A stretch of 64,000 nucleotides of DNA. Source: Enhygromyxa salina (lineage in GTDB: Bacteria; Myxococcota_A; Polyangia; Nannocystales; Nannocystaceae). A program made the translations under genes and the position numbers. Where the stretch lies: the NCBI RefSeq assembly GCF_002994635.1, contig NZ_PVNL01000047.1, positions 31,335 through 95,334 on the forward strand, in the 5' to 3' direction. Of this stretch, positions 25,774 to 34,040 are shown piece by piece. The notes below the pieces were generated by a model that worked only from the letters and a program-made list of their open reading frames with translations, was not told the origin of the DNA and searched no databases. The first letter of the stretch is position 1, and each line of letters opens with the position of its first letter.

Positions 25774-26964
25774 CTACTCGCGAAACCGGACGTGCAAGTG
25801 GTTCACGTGACCGCGCCAGTGTCGGATCAGCCCGTGGTTGCGGCCGCTGCCGCGCGGATACTGAAAGTACTCGTCGAGCTTGCTCTGCGGCACGCCGTTG
25901 GCCTTGGCGTGGTTGTAGAGCAGCTTTTGGACCTGATAGTCGAGGAAGATGCAGCGGACCTCGCCGGTCGCGATGAAGGCCTCGACGAGGGCCCAGGTCC
26001 GCTCGAGATCGATCGTGTCCTCGTCCGCGCCCGAGAAATGTAGGCGATCGGCCAGCTTGCCCTGCAAGACCAGGCCGATGTCGAGGTCGCGGCCCTCCTG
26101 GTGCGAGAGGTGCCCGTTGAGCGGCCCGCCGCCGTCCTTCGAGATGTCGCCGATCCGCAGCTTGGGCCCGCCCGGGACTCGACGCTGGTACGCGTCCACG
26201 ACCTGGCCGATCAGCTTGACCGTGCGCGGGGTCCCGTAGACGTTGTGGCTGCGCTTGATCGTGTAGGCGTTGTGCGTGGGCAGCTTGCGGCTGTTGACCA
26301 GCCGGCCCGGCTGCGGCGGCTCGGGCTCGAAGCCCGGCAAGATGTCGCCGACGGTCACGATCGCCAGCTTGTCCCCGACCCGCAGCTTGTTGGGATTCAC
26401 GACCGACCCGTTCTGCATGCCGAGCAGCTCGGCCGGGCTCAGGTTGTTGGCGTAGGCGATCGCGTTGAAGGTCTCACCCGGCGCGACCTGGTGGACGAGC
26501 TCGACGACCTCGCGCGGCGGCAGCTCGGGGCACACGGCCAGCCTCTGGCCCACTCGAATATGGTTGGGGTTGGCGACCAGCCCCGGGTTGAGCGCGATCA
26601 CGTCGTTGCTGAGCACTCCGTAGCGCCCCGCGATCAGCCCGAGGTGCTCGCCAGCCTCGACCACGTGGGTGTGCAGGGGCGTGCGGTAGTCACAGGCCTC
26701 GGCGTTGCGGCTCTTGCTGCGCGATGACGAGGATTTGCTCTTGGACTTGGACTTGCTCTTGGACTTGGACTTGCTCGGCTTGGCCAGGGCCTCATGGGGA
26801 TCGCCCTCGACCTCGTCCTCGGCCGGGTCCTCGGCCGGGTCCTCGGTCGGGTCCTCGGCCGGGTCTGGCGCCTCTAGAGGGTCTGGCTCGGTGGCGCCTG
26901 CCAGCGCCGGACCAAAACACAGGAGAGTCAGGACAGCGAGCGAGGTAGTCAGAGAGGTGCGCAT
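25774..26964 (-). CDS. MepA-type murein endopeptidase with two LysM domains
   Basis: 396 aa, exported (signal TSLAVLTLLCFGPALAGA). Order: an acidic repeat (DPTEDPAEDPAEDE), a Lys-Ser repeat of about 16 residues, a Ser/Arg patch, two LysM domains (THVVEAGEHLGLIAGRYGVL and HQVAPGETFNAIAYANNLSP, about 100-210), then an LAS-type metallopeptidase domain. The domain has LSHQEGRDLDIGL (HxxGRDxD) and the C-terminal HVNHLHVRF (HxH zinc ligands). MepA cleaves D-Ala-mDAP cross-links; LysM adds murein binding. The ATG at 26964 has GGAG 9 bases upstream; the frame is open to 27003. First gene of a probable operon with the NRDE and ndh genes. Confidence 0.9.
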   Translation of the reverse strand: MRTSLTTSLAVLTLLCFGPALAGATEPDPLEAPDPAEDPTEDPAEDPAEDEVEGDPHEALAKPSKSKSKSKSKSKSKSSSSRSKSRNAEACDYRTPLHTHVVEAGEHLGLIAGRYGVLSNDVIALNPGLVANPNHIRVGQRLAVCPELPPREVVELVHQVAPGETFNAIAYANNLSPAELLGMQNGSVVNPNKLRVGDKLAIVTVGDILPGFEPEPPQPGRLVNSRKLPTHNAYTIKRSHNVYGTPRTVKLIGQVVDAYQRRVPGGPKLRIGDISKDGGGPLNGHLSHQEGRDLDIGLVLQGKLADRLHFSGADEDTIDLERTWALVEAFIATGEVRCIFLDYQVQKLLYNHAKANGVPQSKLDEYFQYPRGSGRNHGLIRHWRGHVNHLHVRFRE

Positions 26965-27027
26965 GTTTAGCTCCGCGGCCCCCGGCGGCGCAGCTAGGCA
27001 CACCTAGGTCAGGGCGGGGGGCGACCC

Positions 27028-27053
27028 GATCGGTGGGAGCTGATCCCACCATC
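27028..27053. promoter_or_regulatory. inverted repeat between divergent genes
   Basis: GGTGGGA (27032-27038) and TCCCACC (27044-27050) form a perfect 7-bp inverted repeat with a 5-nt centre; GAT/ATC extends it after one mismatch. It lies between the murein endopeptidase gene and the lipoprotein gene at 27145. With no T tract it looks more like an operator or leader hairpin than a terminator. Confidence 0.3.
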
Positions 27054-27144
27054 GAGGTGGATAGGATCACTTTGATGAGTTCCCAAACTTTCTTCCAATT
27101 CGCCTCGGGCCGACGTCGCGGTTACCTTCTTGCGAGGTCTCCCC

Positions 27145-27945
27145 ATGCCCTACTCGAGCTCATCCCGTCCGCACTCGTCGCTGTCACTCTCCACCAAGAT
27201 CGTGCCGCTCGCAGGCCTGCTCGGCGTCGGACTCGCCGCCAGCTCGCTGCTTGGCTGCGCGCCCGACAGGGGCCCCGGCTCGCTGGTTGTCAGCTACGTA
27301 CTCGGCAACAACAAGACCTGCGCCGAGCTCGGCATCGAAGAGATGCGCGCGGAGCTGGTCCAAGGCCCGGCCGACAACCAGACGGTCGTCTACAGCGAAG
27401 ACGTGGCGTGCGCGGACAACTCCGACATCGTCCTCGAGGATCTCGAGCCCGGCATCTACTCGCTCATTGTCGAAGGCTACGACTCGAACAGCGTGGCGGT
27501 CCTCGACAACCTCGGTGACACCGCTGGCGAGCGAGCCATCGAGATCTTCGAGGCCGCCGAGAGCAGCCACGAAGCCTCGCTGACCGCTCGTCCCGCCCAG
27601 CTCGAGATCGCGTGGCGGCTCGGTGTCGGCGGGTTTGGCAACTGCAGCAGTGAGGGCATCGATCGCCTGCGTGTCACGGCCTACCAGGTCGGCGGCAGCA
27701 CCAAGCTGCTCGAGACCGAGCTCGACTGCGAGCTGACCAGCTCGGGCAACAACGGCTATCGCGTCGTGCCCGATCCAGATCGCGCGCTCAACGGCGTGCT
27801 GCTCGGCGAGGTCGGTATCCAGCCGCTCAGCGCGAGCGGGAGCTCCGTCGGAATGGCTGCCGTGTTCAAGTTCACTCCGGTGGGAGCTGGCTACCCGGTG
27901 CGGCTGAACATCGAGTGCAGCGCTGCCGGTTGCTACGAACAGTAG
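27145..27945 (+). CDS. hypothetical lipoprotein, 266 aa
   Basis: The N-terminus has a basic/Ser region, a hydrophobic stretch (IVPLAGLLGVGLAASSLLGC) and a lipobox LLGC, so lipidation at about Cys38 is expected. The mature part is Cys-containing (KTCAELG, VACADNSD, FGNCSSEG, ELDCEL, IECSAAGCYEQ) and beta-rich, with VLEDLEPGIYSLIVEGYDS resembling a carboxypeptidase-regulatory or Ig-like unit. Even cysteine spacing suggests disulfides outside the cytoplasm. The ATG at 27145 has GAGGT 7 bases upstream. No family recognised. The 339 bp after it contain no convincing gene. Confidence 0.8.
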   Translation: MPYSSSSRPHSSLSLSTKIVPLAGLLGVGLAASSLLGCAPDRGPGSLVVSYVLGNNKTCAELGIEEMRAELVQGPADNQTVVYSEDVACADNSDIVLEDLEPGIYSLIVEGYDSNSVAVLDNLGDTAGERAIEIFEAAESSHEASLTARPAQLEIAWRLGVGGFGNCSSEGIDRLRVTAYQVGGSTKLLETELDCELTSSGNNGYRVVPDPDRALNGVLLGEVGIQPLSASGSSVGMAAVFKFTPVGAGYPVRLNIECSAAGCYEQ

Positions 27946-28283
27946 TGGTCGTCGCTCGCCTCGGATTGATCCCGAGAGCGCGCAAAAATTTATCGATGTC
28001 GCTCACAGCGGCGCGGTGCTCGGCGCGAGCACCTCGCCGCTGATTCGGCGTCGCGTGTCGGTAACCAATTCGGTTGAAAAGCCTGGCCAAATCGGTTAGG
28101 TTGCTGTCGTCTCGGCGCTCTCGTTTGTTGATTGAGCCGTGACCTTGGACTCTGTCCCAGATTGCCCCACTGGTCTCCAGACCTGGGCCCAATCCACCAC
28201 TGTTGCGATTTCTCGCCGGCTTCGGCCCGAGACGTCTCACTCGCTCTTTCGAGCCAGGCTCGTTCTCACCCCCGGACTCGAGC

Positions 28284-28787
28284 ATGCACTACAGCCAACT
28301 ACGCAGCGACGTGACATCGACCGTCGAGCCTGGATGCGGCAACGCAGATCTACTGCGTCTACAGCTACAGGGCTTCATTGATGTCGGAATGCTCAGCGAG
28401 CGCCTCGGAGACTTGATCCAGCGGATCGAGCATCACGCACCCGACGCCGTCTTATGTGATCTTCGGACCGCTTCGGGCTACGGCCCCGGCACCCCTGCCC
28501 TCGCACGCGAGTGGTTCATGCTGGCCTGCCGCGCCGGGATCCGCCGCGTGGCGCTGGTCGCAACATCCTCCGTGCTCCGCACCGCCGCGCTGGCCCTGTC
28601 CCACAACCTCAACCTCGAGCTGTGCTGTTTCCTGGGTGAAGCCCAGGCGCTGGCGTGGCTGGGCGAGCGCCGCCCCGTTGGCAACTCTGGCAACTCAGAC
28701 GCCAGGGTCCTCGAGTCCAGCCTGGACGCCAGCCTGGACGCTGGGGATGTGAACGATCTGCAGCTTGTTGCCAGCCGGGTCGAGTAG
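28284..28787 (+). CDS. STAS/SpoIIAA-like protein
   Basis: 167 aa. The core (VLCDLRTASGYGPGTPALAR, RRVALVATSSVLRTAALALS, CCFLGEAQALAWLGERR) has the pattern of SpoIIAA/STAS-SEC14-like proteins, which act as small regulatory or membrane-associated domains. The ATG at 28284 is chosen because the sequence upstream is Arg/Ser-rich and unlike a protein. The last 93 bases overlap the convergent VOC gene; the overlap contains a 12-bp tandem duplication giving SLDASLDA here. The conserved part ends before the overlap. Confidence 0.65.
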   Translation: MHYSQLRSDVTSTVEPGCGNADLLRLQLQGFIDVGMLSERLGDLIQRIEHHAPDAVLCDLRTASGYGPGTPALAREWFMLACRAGIRRVALVATSSVLRTAALALSHNLNLELCCFLGEAQALAWLGERRPVGNSGNSDARVLESSLDASLDAGDVNDLQLVASRVE

Positions 28788-29159
28788 ATAGAACGAAGTC
28801 GCGCCGTCGCGGTGCAGACGTGGCCTGGCCAAGATCTCGATCCCCAGCTGCTCGGCCCCTGCGCTCAGCCGTGCGTGCCAGGCCTCGACCGCGGCACCAT
28901 CGGGAACCATGAAGCCCAGATGGTCAAACGGCGGGTGGCTGCGCGTCACGTTTTCGACCCGATGCAGCGCGAGGTTGTCGGTCCCCGAGGTCAGGTACAC
29001 GGCCGAGTCATCTGGCTCCCAGTCGGTGCGCATGCCCATGCCCTCGCGATAAAACCGCACCGTCGCCGCGTAGCGGGCACCAGGCACGTTCAGGGCCAGA
29101 TGGCGCAGGCCCAACAGCGGGGGGGTCGATGAATCGGCAGCGTCGGTAGCGTCGCTCAC
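28695..29159 (-). CDS. VOC (glyoxalase/bleomycin-resistance fold) family protein
   Basis: 154 aa from a GTG at 29159. The two beta-alpha-beta-beta-beta units are visible: GLRHLALNVPGARYAATVRF and HPPFDHLGFMVPDGAAVEAW. His in RHLALNV, Glu or Asp in the first unit, and the C-terminal SFYLLDPAGNKLQIVHI (family pattern DPxGN) fit metal-dependent VOC enzymes. The substrate cannot be predicted. The last 12 codons (PSVQAGVQAGLEDPGV) overlap the convergent STAS-like gene and may be an extension created by a 12-bp duplication. Confidence 0.85.
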   Translation of the reverse strand: MSDATDAADSSTPPLLGLRHLALNVPGARYAATVRFYREGMGMRTDWEPDDSAVYLTSGTDNLALHRVENVTRSHPPFDHLGFMVPDGAAVEAWHARLSAGAEQLGIEILARPRLHRDGATSFYLLDPAGNKLQIVHIPSVQAGVQAGLEDPGV

Positions 29160-29361
29160 CCCCGGATCTTAGGCGCAGATTCGAGGCCCAGGCGTCGAGA
29201 CGCACGAGTTTTTCCAGCCCGTGCTCACGAGCCACGCGTTGGGCTGAAGTCCCGCAAATCTATCGTCAGCAGCGATGTGCCGACGAAACAAATGCAGCGT
29301 GGACGGCGCGCCGTGAGCCGTGATAACTCGACCTCTGACCTGCCCCCCAGGAGCCTTCGAC

Positions 29362-30153
29362 GTGAAACGAGCCTTCGGTCTTGCCCTCGCTGCCATCTTG
29401 ATCCTCCCCGCCTGCAAGCCGAAGGAGGTCGACCCCAACCTCCCGGAGCAGATCGCCGCCAAGCTCGCGGAGTCGGACTCCAACCTGCGAAACAACAAGA
29501 CCGACGAGGCCGCCGAGGGCTACCAGTGGGTGCTCGACAACGAGCCCGCCAACGTCGCGGCGCTGACCGGCCTCGGCCGGGTCGAGCTCGACCGCGGAAA
29601 TTTTGCGGCCGCCGTGGATCCACTCGAGAAGGCCGTCGCGCAGAACGGTGACGACGCCGAAGCCCGCGCCGCGCTCGGCCGCGCCTACTCGGGCGCCGAG
29701 AACTGGCCCAAGGCCGCCGAGCACCTGGGCAAGGCGTGGGAGCTCGACCACGACACCGAGCAGTTCGGCCTGGAGTATGGCGTCGCGCTGCGCGAGTCCG
29801 GCGAGCTCGAGCAGGCCAAGGCCGTGCTCACCGAGGTCGGCGAGATCAACCCGAAGATCAAGCATGTGTTTCGCGAGCTCGGCGAGACCCAGCTCGCGGC
29901 CAAGGAGTACGACACCGCCCTGCGCACGTTCATGAAGGCGCAGACCAACTGGCCGGGCGACCAGGACTCCTACGCTGGCGCGGCGATGGTGTACGAGGCG
30001 CAGGGCGAGATCACCAAGTCGGTCGACCAGTGGTCGCAGTACATCCAGCAAGATTGCTGCTCGACCTATTCGAAGGATGTCGCGCAGCCGAAGCTCGCGG
30101 AGCTCAAGGCCAAAGAGAACGCGGCGGGCGTCGAACCGCCGACCGAGGGCTAG
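29362..30153 (+). CDS. TPR-repeat lipoprotein
   Basis: 263 aa from GTG at 29362, with AGGAG 9 bases upstream. A lipoprotein signal (FGLALAAILILPAC) puts the lipidated Cys at about residue 19. Four or five TPR units follow, for example AAVDPLEKAVAQNGDDAEAR, AAEHLGKAWELDHDTEQFG, QAKAVLTEVGEINPKIKHV and ALRTFMKAQTNWPGDQDSY. TPR lipoproteins often scaffold envelope complexes; no partner is seen nearby. The protein lacks enzymatic motifs. It is probably transcribed alone; upstream is the convergent VOC gene's start region. Confidence 0.88.
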   Translation: MKRAFGLALAAILILPACKPKEVDPNLPEQIAAKLAESDSNLRNNKTDEAAEGYQWVLDNEPANVAALTGLGRVELDRGNFAAAVDPLEKAVAQNGDDAEARAALGRAYSGAENWPKAAEHLGKAWELDHDTEQFGLEYGVALRESGELEQAKAVLTEVGEINPKIKHVFRELGETQLAAKEYDTALRTFMKAQTNWPGDQDSYAGAAMVYEAQGEITKSVDQWSQYIQQDCCSTYSKDVAQPKLAELKAKENAAGVEPPTEG

Positions 30154-30334
30154 AGCGCTCATTGAGGCGAACGCCGAGGACAGTTAGTTCGACGACTGGC
30201 CGAGGTGATCGGGGGACTGCCCCACAGTGGCTCCGCGCGAGCGCGGCTCTCTTTGCGAGGGGGGAGTTGACGTCCGCCGGGGCCAAGGCATGCTGGCGCG
30301 CCTCGAGCACATCGGATTCACGCGAGCCTGCACC

Positions 30335-31198
30335 ATGAACGACGTCGCAACGGAGATTCTGCGAGCGTGCGCCGCCGAAGCTCACTCGCGTCGCCCGATA
30401 CGCTATCGCGGCGCTGAGCTCGAGCTCGAGGTGGTCGACGTTCTGCGTGCCGACGAAGCGACGCTCGAGCGGCTCCGAGCTGAACTGACCACAATCATGC
30501 TCGCGGCCTACGCGACGGCTCCGCAGGCAATCCGGGCGGGGACCGCCTCTGGGCCGGCCGAGTACCTCGATCACGTGCTCGATCACCGGGTATTTGGCGT
30601 CTTCAACACGGTCGTGCTCGTGCACGCGGCCGACGGTCCGATCGCGTTCGCTCGCGGCCACGTGTGCCGGCAACCGGTGCTCGGGCAGGAGCTCGAGATC
30701 ATCCGCGCCGGGGCCCACGTCACCGCCGAACACCAGGCCCAGAGCTTGTCGAGCCTGGCCTTCACCGTGGCTGCGCTCCGATATGCGCGCACGCATCTGT
30801 CCATCGACGTGCCGCGGTACTACGTAGGTCTGTGTGCCAATCCGGTCTCGTACGGCTTCATCCACCGACGGGCGGCACGGATGCATCCGAGCCCGGAGCG
30901 CTCCGGCGACGCCGTGATGCGAGCGCTGTGTGAGGAGGGCTTGGCCGGCGAGCAGCGCTGTGGGCACCTCATCGCCAAGCCCCTCGCGACGCGTCTCGAC
31001 GATCGCCTGCGAGCGTACGTTGCGACGACCGACGATCCGCTGATCCGGTTCTTTCTCGAGCAGAACCCGGACTTCGAGGAGGGGTACGCGCTCCCGATCG
31101 TCGTGCAGCTCCGACCGCTGGACTTCACATACGCGATGGGCATGCATGGGTGGTTGACGGCGCGGAAGCTGGCTCGTCGACTGCAGCTGGGGCTGTGA
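30335..31198 (+). CDS. hypothetical protein, GNAT-like acyltransferase fold suspected
   Basis: 287 aa from the ATG at 30335; an ATG at 30290 would add 15 residues. The middle part (FNTVVLVHAADGPIAFARGH, EIIRAGAHVTAEHQAQSLSS, LSIDVPRYYVGLCANPVSYG, HRRAARMHPSPE) resembles GNAT-type acyltransferases in its order of strands and helices, but no clear acyl-CoA loop is seen, so this is a guess. No signal peptide or membrane segment. Third-position GC is a little lower than in neighbours, and it borders the accessory region, so transfer is possible. Confidence 0.65.
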   Translation: MNDVATEILRACAAEAHSRRPIRYRGAELELEVVDVLRADEATLERLRAELTTIMLAAYATAPQAIRAGTASGPAEYLDHVLDHRVFGVFNTVVLVHAADGPIAFARGHVCRQPVLGQELEIIRAGAHVTAEHQAQSLSSLAFTVAALRYARTHLSIDVPRYYVGLCANPVSYGFIHRRAARMHPSPERSGDAVMRALCEEGLAGEQRCGHLIAKPLATRLDDRLRAYVATTDDPLIRFFLEQNPDFEEGYALPIVVQLRPLDFTYAMGMHGWLTARKLARRLQLGL

Positions 31199-31361
31199 AG
31201 TCTACGGCCTACGTGGAAACAACGACTTCGGAAGTGGCCGACACGTGACGTTGAGAGCGAGCGGGGCGAGTCGGGACGGACATAGTTGGCGTCGCTCCCG
31301 CAGTGACACGATACCACCATGAGCCTCCAGCTACTTGAAAGTAGCGAACCATCGAGTCTCG

Positions 31362-32510
31362 TCAAAACGTCAGCAAGTGAAACACCACATACAGAATCAC
31401 GAAAAAGCCAACCGTACCAATGCCAATCCAGCGTTTACCCTCACGATAGCCATCCACGGTCGTGCCGATCTTCGCCGCCGCCCGTACGTCCACCTCGTCG
31501 CTGACGCCGAGCCCAGCGACTGCGACGACGCCTCCTCCCATGCCGAGTTCGGCGACGGCCCAAGCTGCCGAGGCCGCGAGCTGCCGCTTGTCGGCTGCTA
31601 CCACAGACGTACGAGCGGTAGACTTCCCGCGCCGAACAACCGCCGCAGCCGCCTCGTGGTGGGCCACGACCACAGAAACCATGCGCGCGTCACCCTCGAA
31701 GCCTCGCATCACGCTCGCGTACGCGGCATCGCAGACCTCGGGCAGATCAACATCGACCGAGGCGGCTCGCAGCAGCGCCCACAGCCACCAGGGGTCATCC
31801 TCGTGGGTCGCCACGGCGGCCTGAAATACCGTTCTCGCGCCATCCTCATCATCCAGGTTCAGCAACACCTGCACGCGCAGCGCGTGGCTCAGCGCGACCT
31901 CGGGGCGCAGACGCAGCGCCGCCTCAGCGAACTCGCGGATCGTGGCGTCCTCGAACTGAGGCTCGGTCTGGCGCGACGCCACCCACGCGCTGAGGGCATA
32001 CCAGCCCGGGTCCTCACAGCTCGATGCCAGCTCGAACAGCAGATCCTCGAGCGCTTCGGTGGTGCCAAGCTCGCCCGGTGCTCGCCGACCGATCTGCTCG
32101 ACCGCCGCGGCGACCCGAGGATCGTCGCGGTCGTCGTGCAGCGCACGCGCAGACACGACCCAGTCCTCGTGGTCCTCACTCAGCCGATCCGCAAGCGTCG
32201 CCGCGACCGCGTTGGGCAGGCGATGATCGAGATCGTCGAAGGGCGCGAGCGCGGACGAGCTCATGCGAACGAGCGCCGCGAGCAACGCCTTGTCTTGGAT
32301 CAGCCGAACACAAGCGGCGAGCTCCCGAACGTGCAGCTCGAGCTCGGGCTGTCGGTCTCGCAAGCACTCTAACCATGCCAGGGCGCGAGACCACTGCGCG
32401 TCGGCGAGCGCACGTGTGAAGCCCGTCACGAGGTCGTCGAGATCACAGGCGTCGGCCTCCACGGCTTCGACACCGTCGAGCTCACGTCCCCAGTAGCTGA
32501 CGGCGAGCAC
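31362..32510 (-). CDS. tail-anchored hypothetical protein
   Basis: 382 aa. A helical, acidic N-terminal body with alanine-rich repeats that look like TPR/HEAT arrays (VTGFTRALADAQWSRALAWL, LRLRPEVALSHALRVQVLLN, AAVATHEDDPWWLWALLRAA), then a Gly/Val-rich hydrophobic stretch (WAVAELGMGGGVVAVAGLG) and a C-terminal membrane anchor (WIGIGTVGFFVILYVVFHLL). The only start near the frame's beginning is GTG at 32510, without a good ribosome site; an in-frame stop lies 12 bases further up. Its first 58 or so codons lie in the 214-bp repeat, so the 5' end and promoter were probably changed when the adjacent insertion arrived. Confidence 0.72.
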   Translation of the reverse strand: MLAVSYWGRELDGVEAVEADACDLDDLVTGFTRALADAQWSRALAWLECLRDRQPELELHVRELAACVRLIQDKALLAALVRMSSSALAPFDDLDHRLPNAVAATLADRLSEDHEDWVVSARALHDDRDDPRVAAAVEQIGRRAPGELGTTEALEDLLFELASSCEDPGWYALSAWVASRQTEPQFEDATIREFAEAALRLRPEVALSHALRVQVLLNLDDEDGARTVFQAAVATHEDDPWWLWALLRAASVDVDLPEVCDAAYASVMRGFEGDARMVSVVVAHHEAAAAVVRRGKSTARTSVVAADKRQLAASAAWAVAELGMGGGVVAVAGLGVSDEVDVRAAAKIGTTVDGYREGKRWIGIGTVGFFVILYVVFHLLTF

Positions 32511-32548
32511 CTGGATGCAATATCAGATCTGGGACTCAGATGGGTGCT
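32335..32548 (+). repeat. 214-bp direct repeat, copy 1
   Basis: Matches bases 34743-34956 in the same orientation without gaps, with about 16 mismatches counted by eye (about 92 % identity). It covers the first 58 or so codons of the 31362-32510 gene plus about 38 bp upstream, including the sequence GCACCCATCTGAG (minus strand), which in copy 2 is the 3' end of the SDR gene. Together the copies bound a 2.2-kb insertion. Copy 1 is the intact version of the gene start. Confidence 0.9.
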
Positions 32549-33632
32549 CGCCGTGCTCGACGACTCCGCGTCGAGACAGCTACCAGCGCCGCCGGCCCGA
32601 CGAGACGCTGCTGTACCAGCTCATCGAGGAGCACTGGCCGACCTTCCTCGAGCCCGCCGACAAGTCCGGCGGCTTGCCCGACTTCATCGTCGAGGAGTTC
32701 GAGGCGTACCTGCGCTGCGGCATGCTCGAGCACGGCCTCGCCCACTTTGCTTGTCGGCAATGTGGCGAGTCGCTGGCCGTGGCATTTTCCTGCAAGAAGC
32801 GAGGGTTCTGCCCGTCATGCACGGGCCGGCGCATGGCTGACGTCGCGGCCCACCTCGTCGACGAGGTGTTCCCGGAGGTCCCGGTGCGGCAGTGGGTCTG
32901 CTCGCTGCCGTGGCGGCTGCGCTATGCGATGGGCTACGACCGCAAGCTGTGCGCTGACGTGCTCGACGCGTTCATCGTCTCGCTGCGCCGCTCGCTTCGG
33001 CGCCGAGCGAAGGCGCAGCTCCTACGTCGCGCGGCCGCCGATCGCCCAAGAGCGGCTCGAGCTCACCGCCGATCGTCGCTGCCGCTACAACTTTCGGCAC
33101 GCATGGAAAAATGGCGTGCATGCAGTCTTGCTCGCTCCGCTCGACCTCATCGCGCGGCTGTGTGCCCTGATCCCGCCACCAAGGCTCCACATGTTGCGCT
33201 ATCACGGCGTGCTCGCGGCTCACGCCAACCGGAGCGGATGGAGGCCAGCTTGCTGGCCGGAGTCCGCGTAGGTAGACGAGGACGGCCGCCAGACCGCCCG
33301 CAGTCAAAGCGCGGCCGGAGGTCGTGCCAGGCCCCGAACCCAAGCGCGCTGAGCCGACGCAGATCCCGTTGTCACTCGCGGGCGATCCGACCGCGCTCGA
33401 GGGGCTCGCCAAGCAACCCTCTCGACATCCATGGGCGTGGCTGCTCTCGCGGGTGTTCGCGGTCGACATCATGACCTGCCCCCGCTGCCGCGGTGCGATG
33501 CGCTTGGTGAAGATCGCCAACAGGCCCGACGACATCGCACGGGCGCTCGCCGATCTGGGTCTCGGTCCCCGTCCGCCTCCGCGGCCAAGGCCAGCCCCAG
33601 CTGGCCAGCTCGAGTTCGACTTCGCGGCGTGA
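32515..33632 (+). pseudogene. decayed IS91-family transposase
   Basis: Three blocks in three frames. Block 1 (frame 1, about 32578-33010): YQRRRPDETLLYQLIEEH, the zinc-binding part CRQCGESLAVAFSCKKRGFC with CPSC, then VRQWVCSLPWRLRYAMGYD. Block 2 (frame 2, about 33060-33250): CRYNFRHAWKNGVHAVLL and ARLCALIPPPRLHMLRYHG. Block 3 (frame 3, about 33324-33632): SRVFAVDIMTCPRCRGAMRL and a tail ending LEFDFAA. This order matches IS91-type transposases, but the central HUH/Tyr catalytic part between blocks 1 and 2 is missing, and frameshifts separate the blocks. It begins about 30 bp after repeat copy 1. It cannot encode an active enzyme. Confidence 0.87.
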
Positions 33633-34040
33633 CCGACCCGACTCTGCTCGAGTTGTGCTCGTCGAGCCGTGCCTCGGGTGCACGGGGCCGGCTTCGTTCG
33701 GGGGCGACATCGTGCCGAACGGGTCCTGTCCGGCAGCTGACCCGTCCGCGATGCGCCTCGCCGGCCAACAAGCACGTCGAGCGCGGGGCGGCGCGACATT
33801 CACGCACCCCGCGACCCCGCATCGGATGTCTTATCCGCTCCCCTCCTGTCGGCCAGCCCCGCGACCCGCGACCCGCGACCTTGGCGATGCCTCGTCACCA
33901 CCACGAGCACCCTCGAGCCCCCCGAGGCCGACCGATCCCCCCGCCCGCAGACTACCCTGAGCCATCTTCCCAAGGATCGGCCGAGCCCCGCTCTCGACAT
34001 ACCCCGCTCTCGAACACGAACAGAAGGACCCAGCCCACGG
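33633..34040. other. intergenic stretch without a convincing gene
   Basis: About 400 bp between the transposase remnant and the LRR gene. Frames here give only Pro/Arg/Ser-rich text. A short tandem repeat of CGACCCG type lies around 33868-33892. The stretch may hold the terminal part of the former IS91-like element, but I could not recognise an oriIS or terIS sequence. Confidence 0.5.

Noticed and set aside
27872..28285. 137-codon minus-strand frame in the gap after the lipoprotein gene
   Set aside because: Third-position GC is only moderate, it overlaps the end of the lipoprotein gene, and no domain or ribosome site is seen.
33655..33960. 101-codon frame after the transposase remnant
   Set aside because: Pro/Arg/Ser-rich composition without coding bias; probably IS remnant or spacer.
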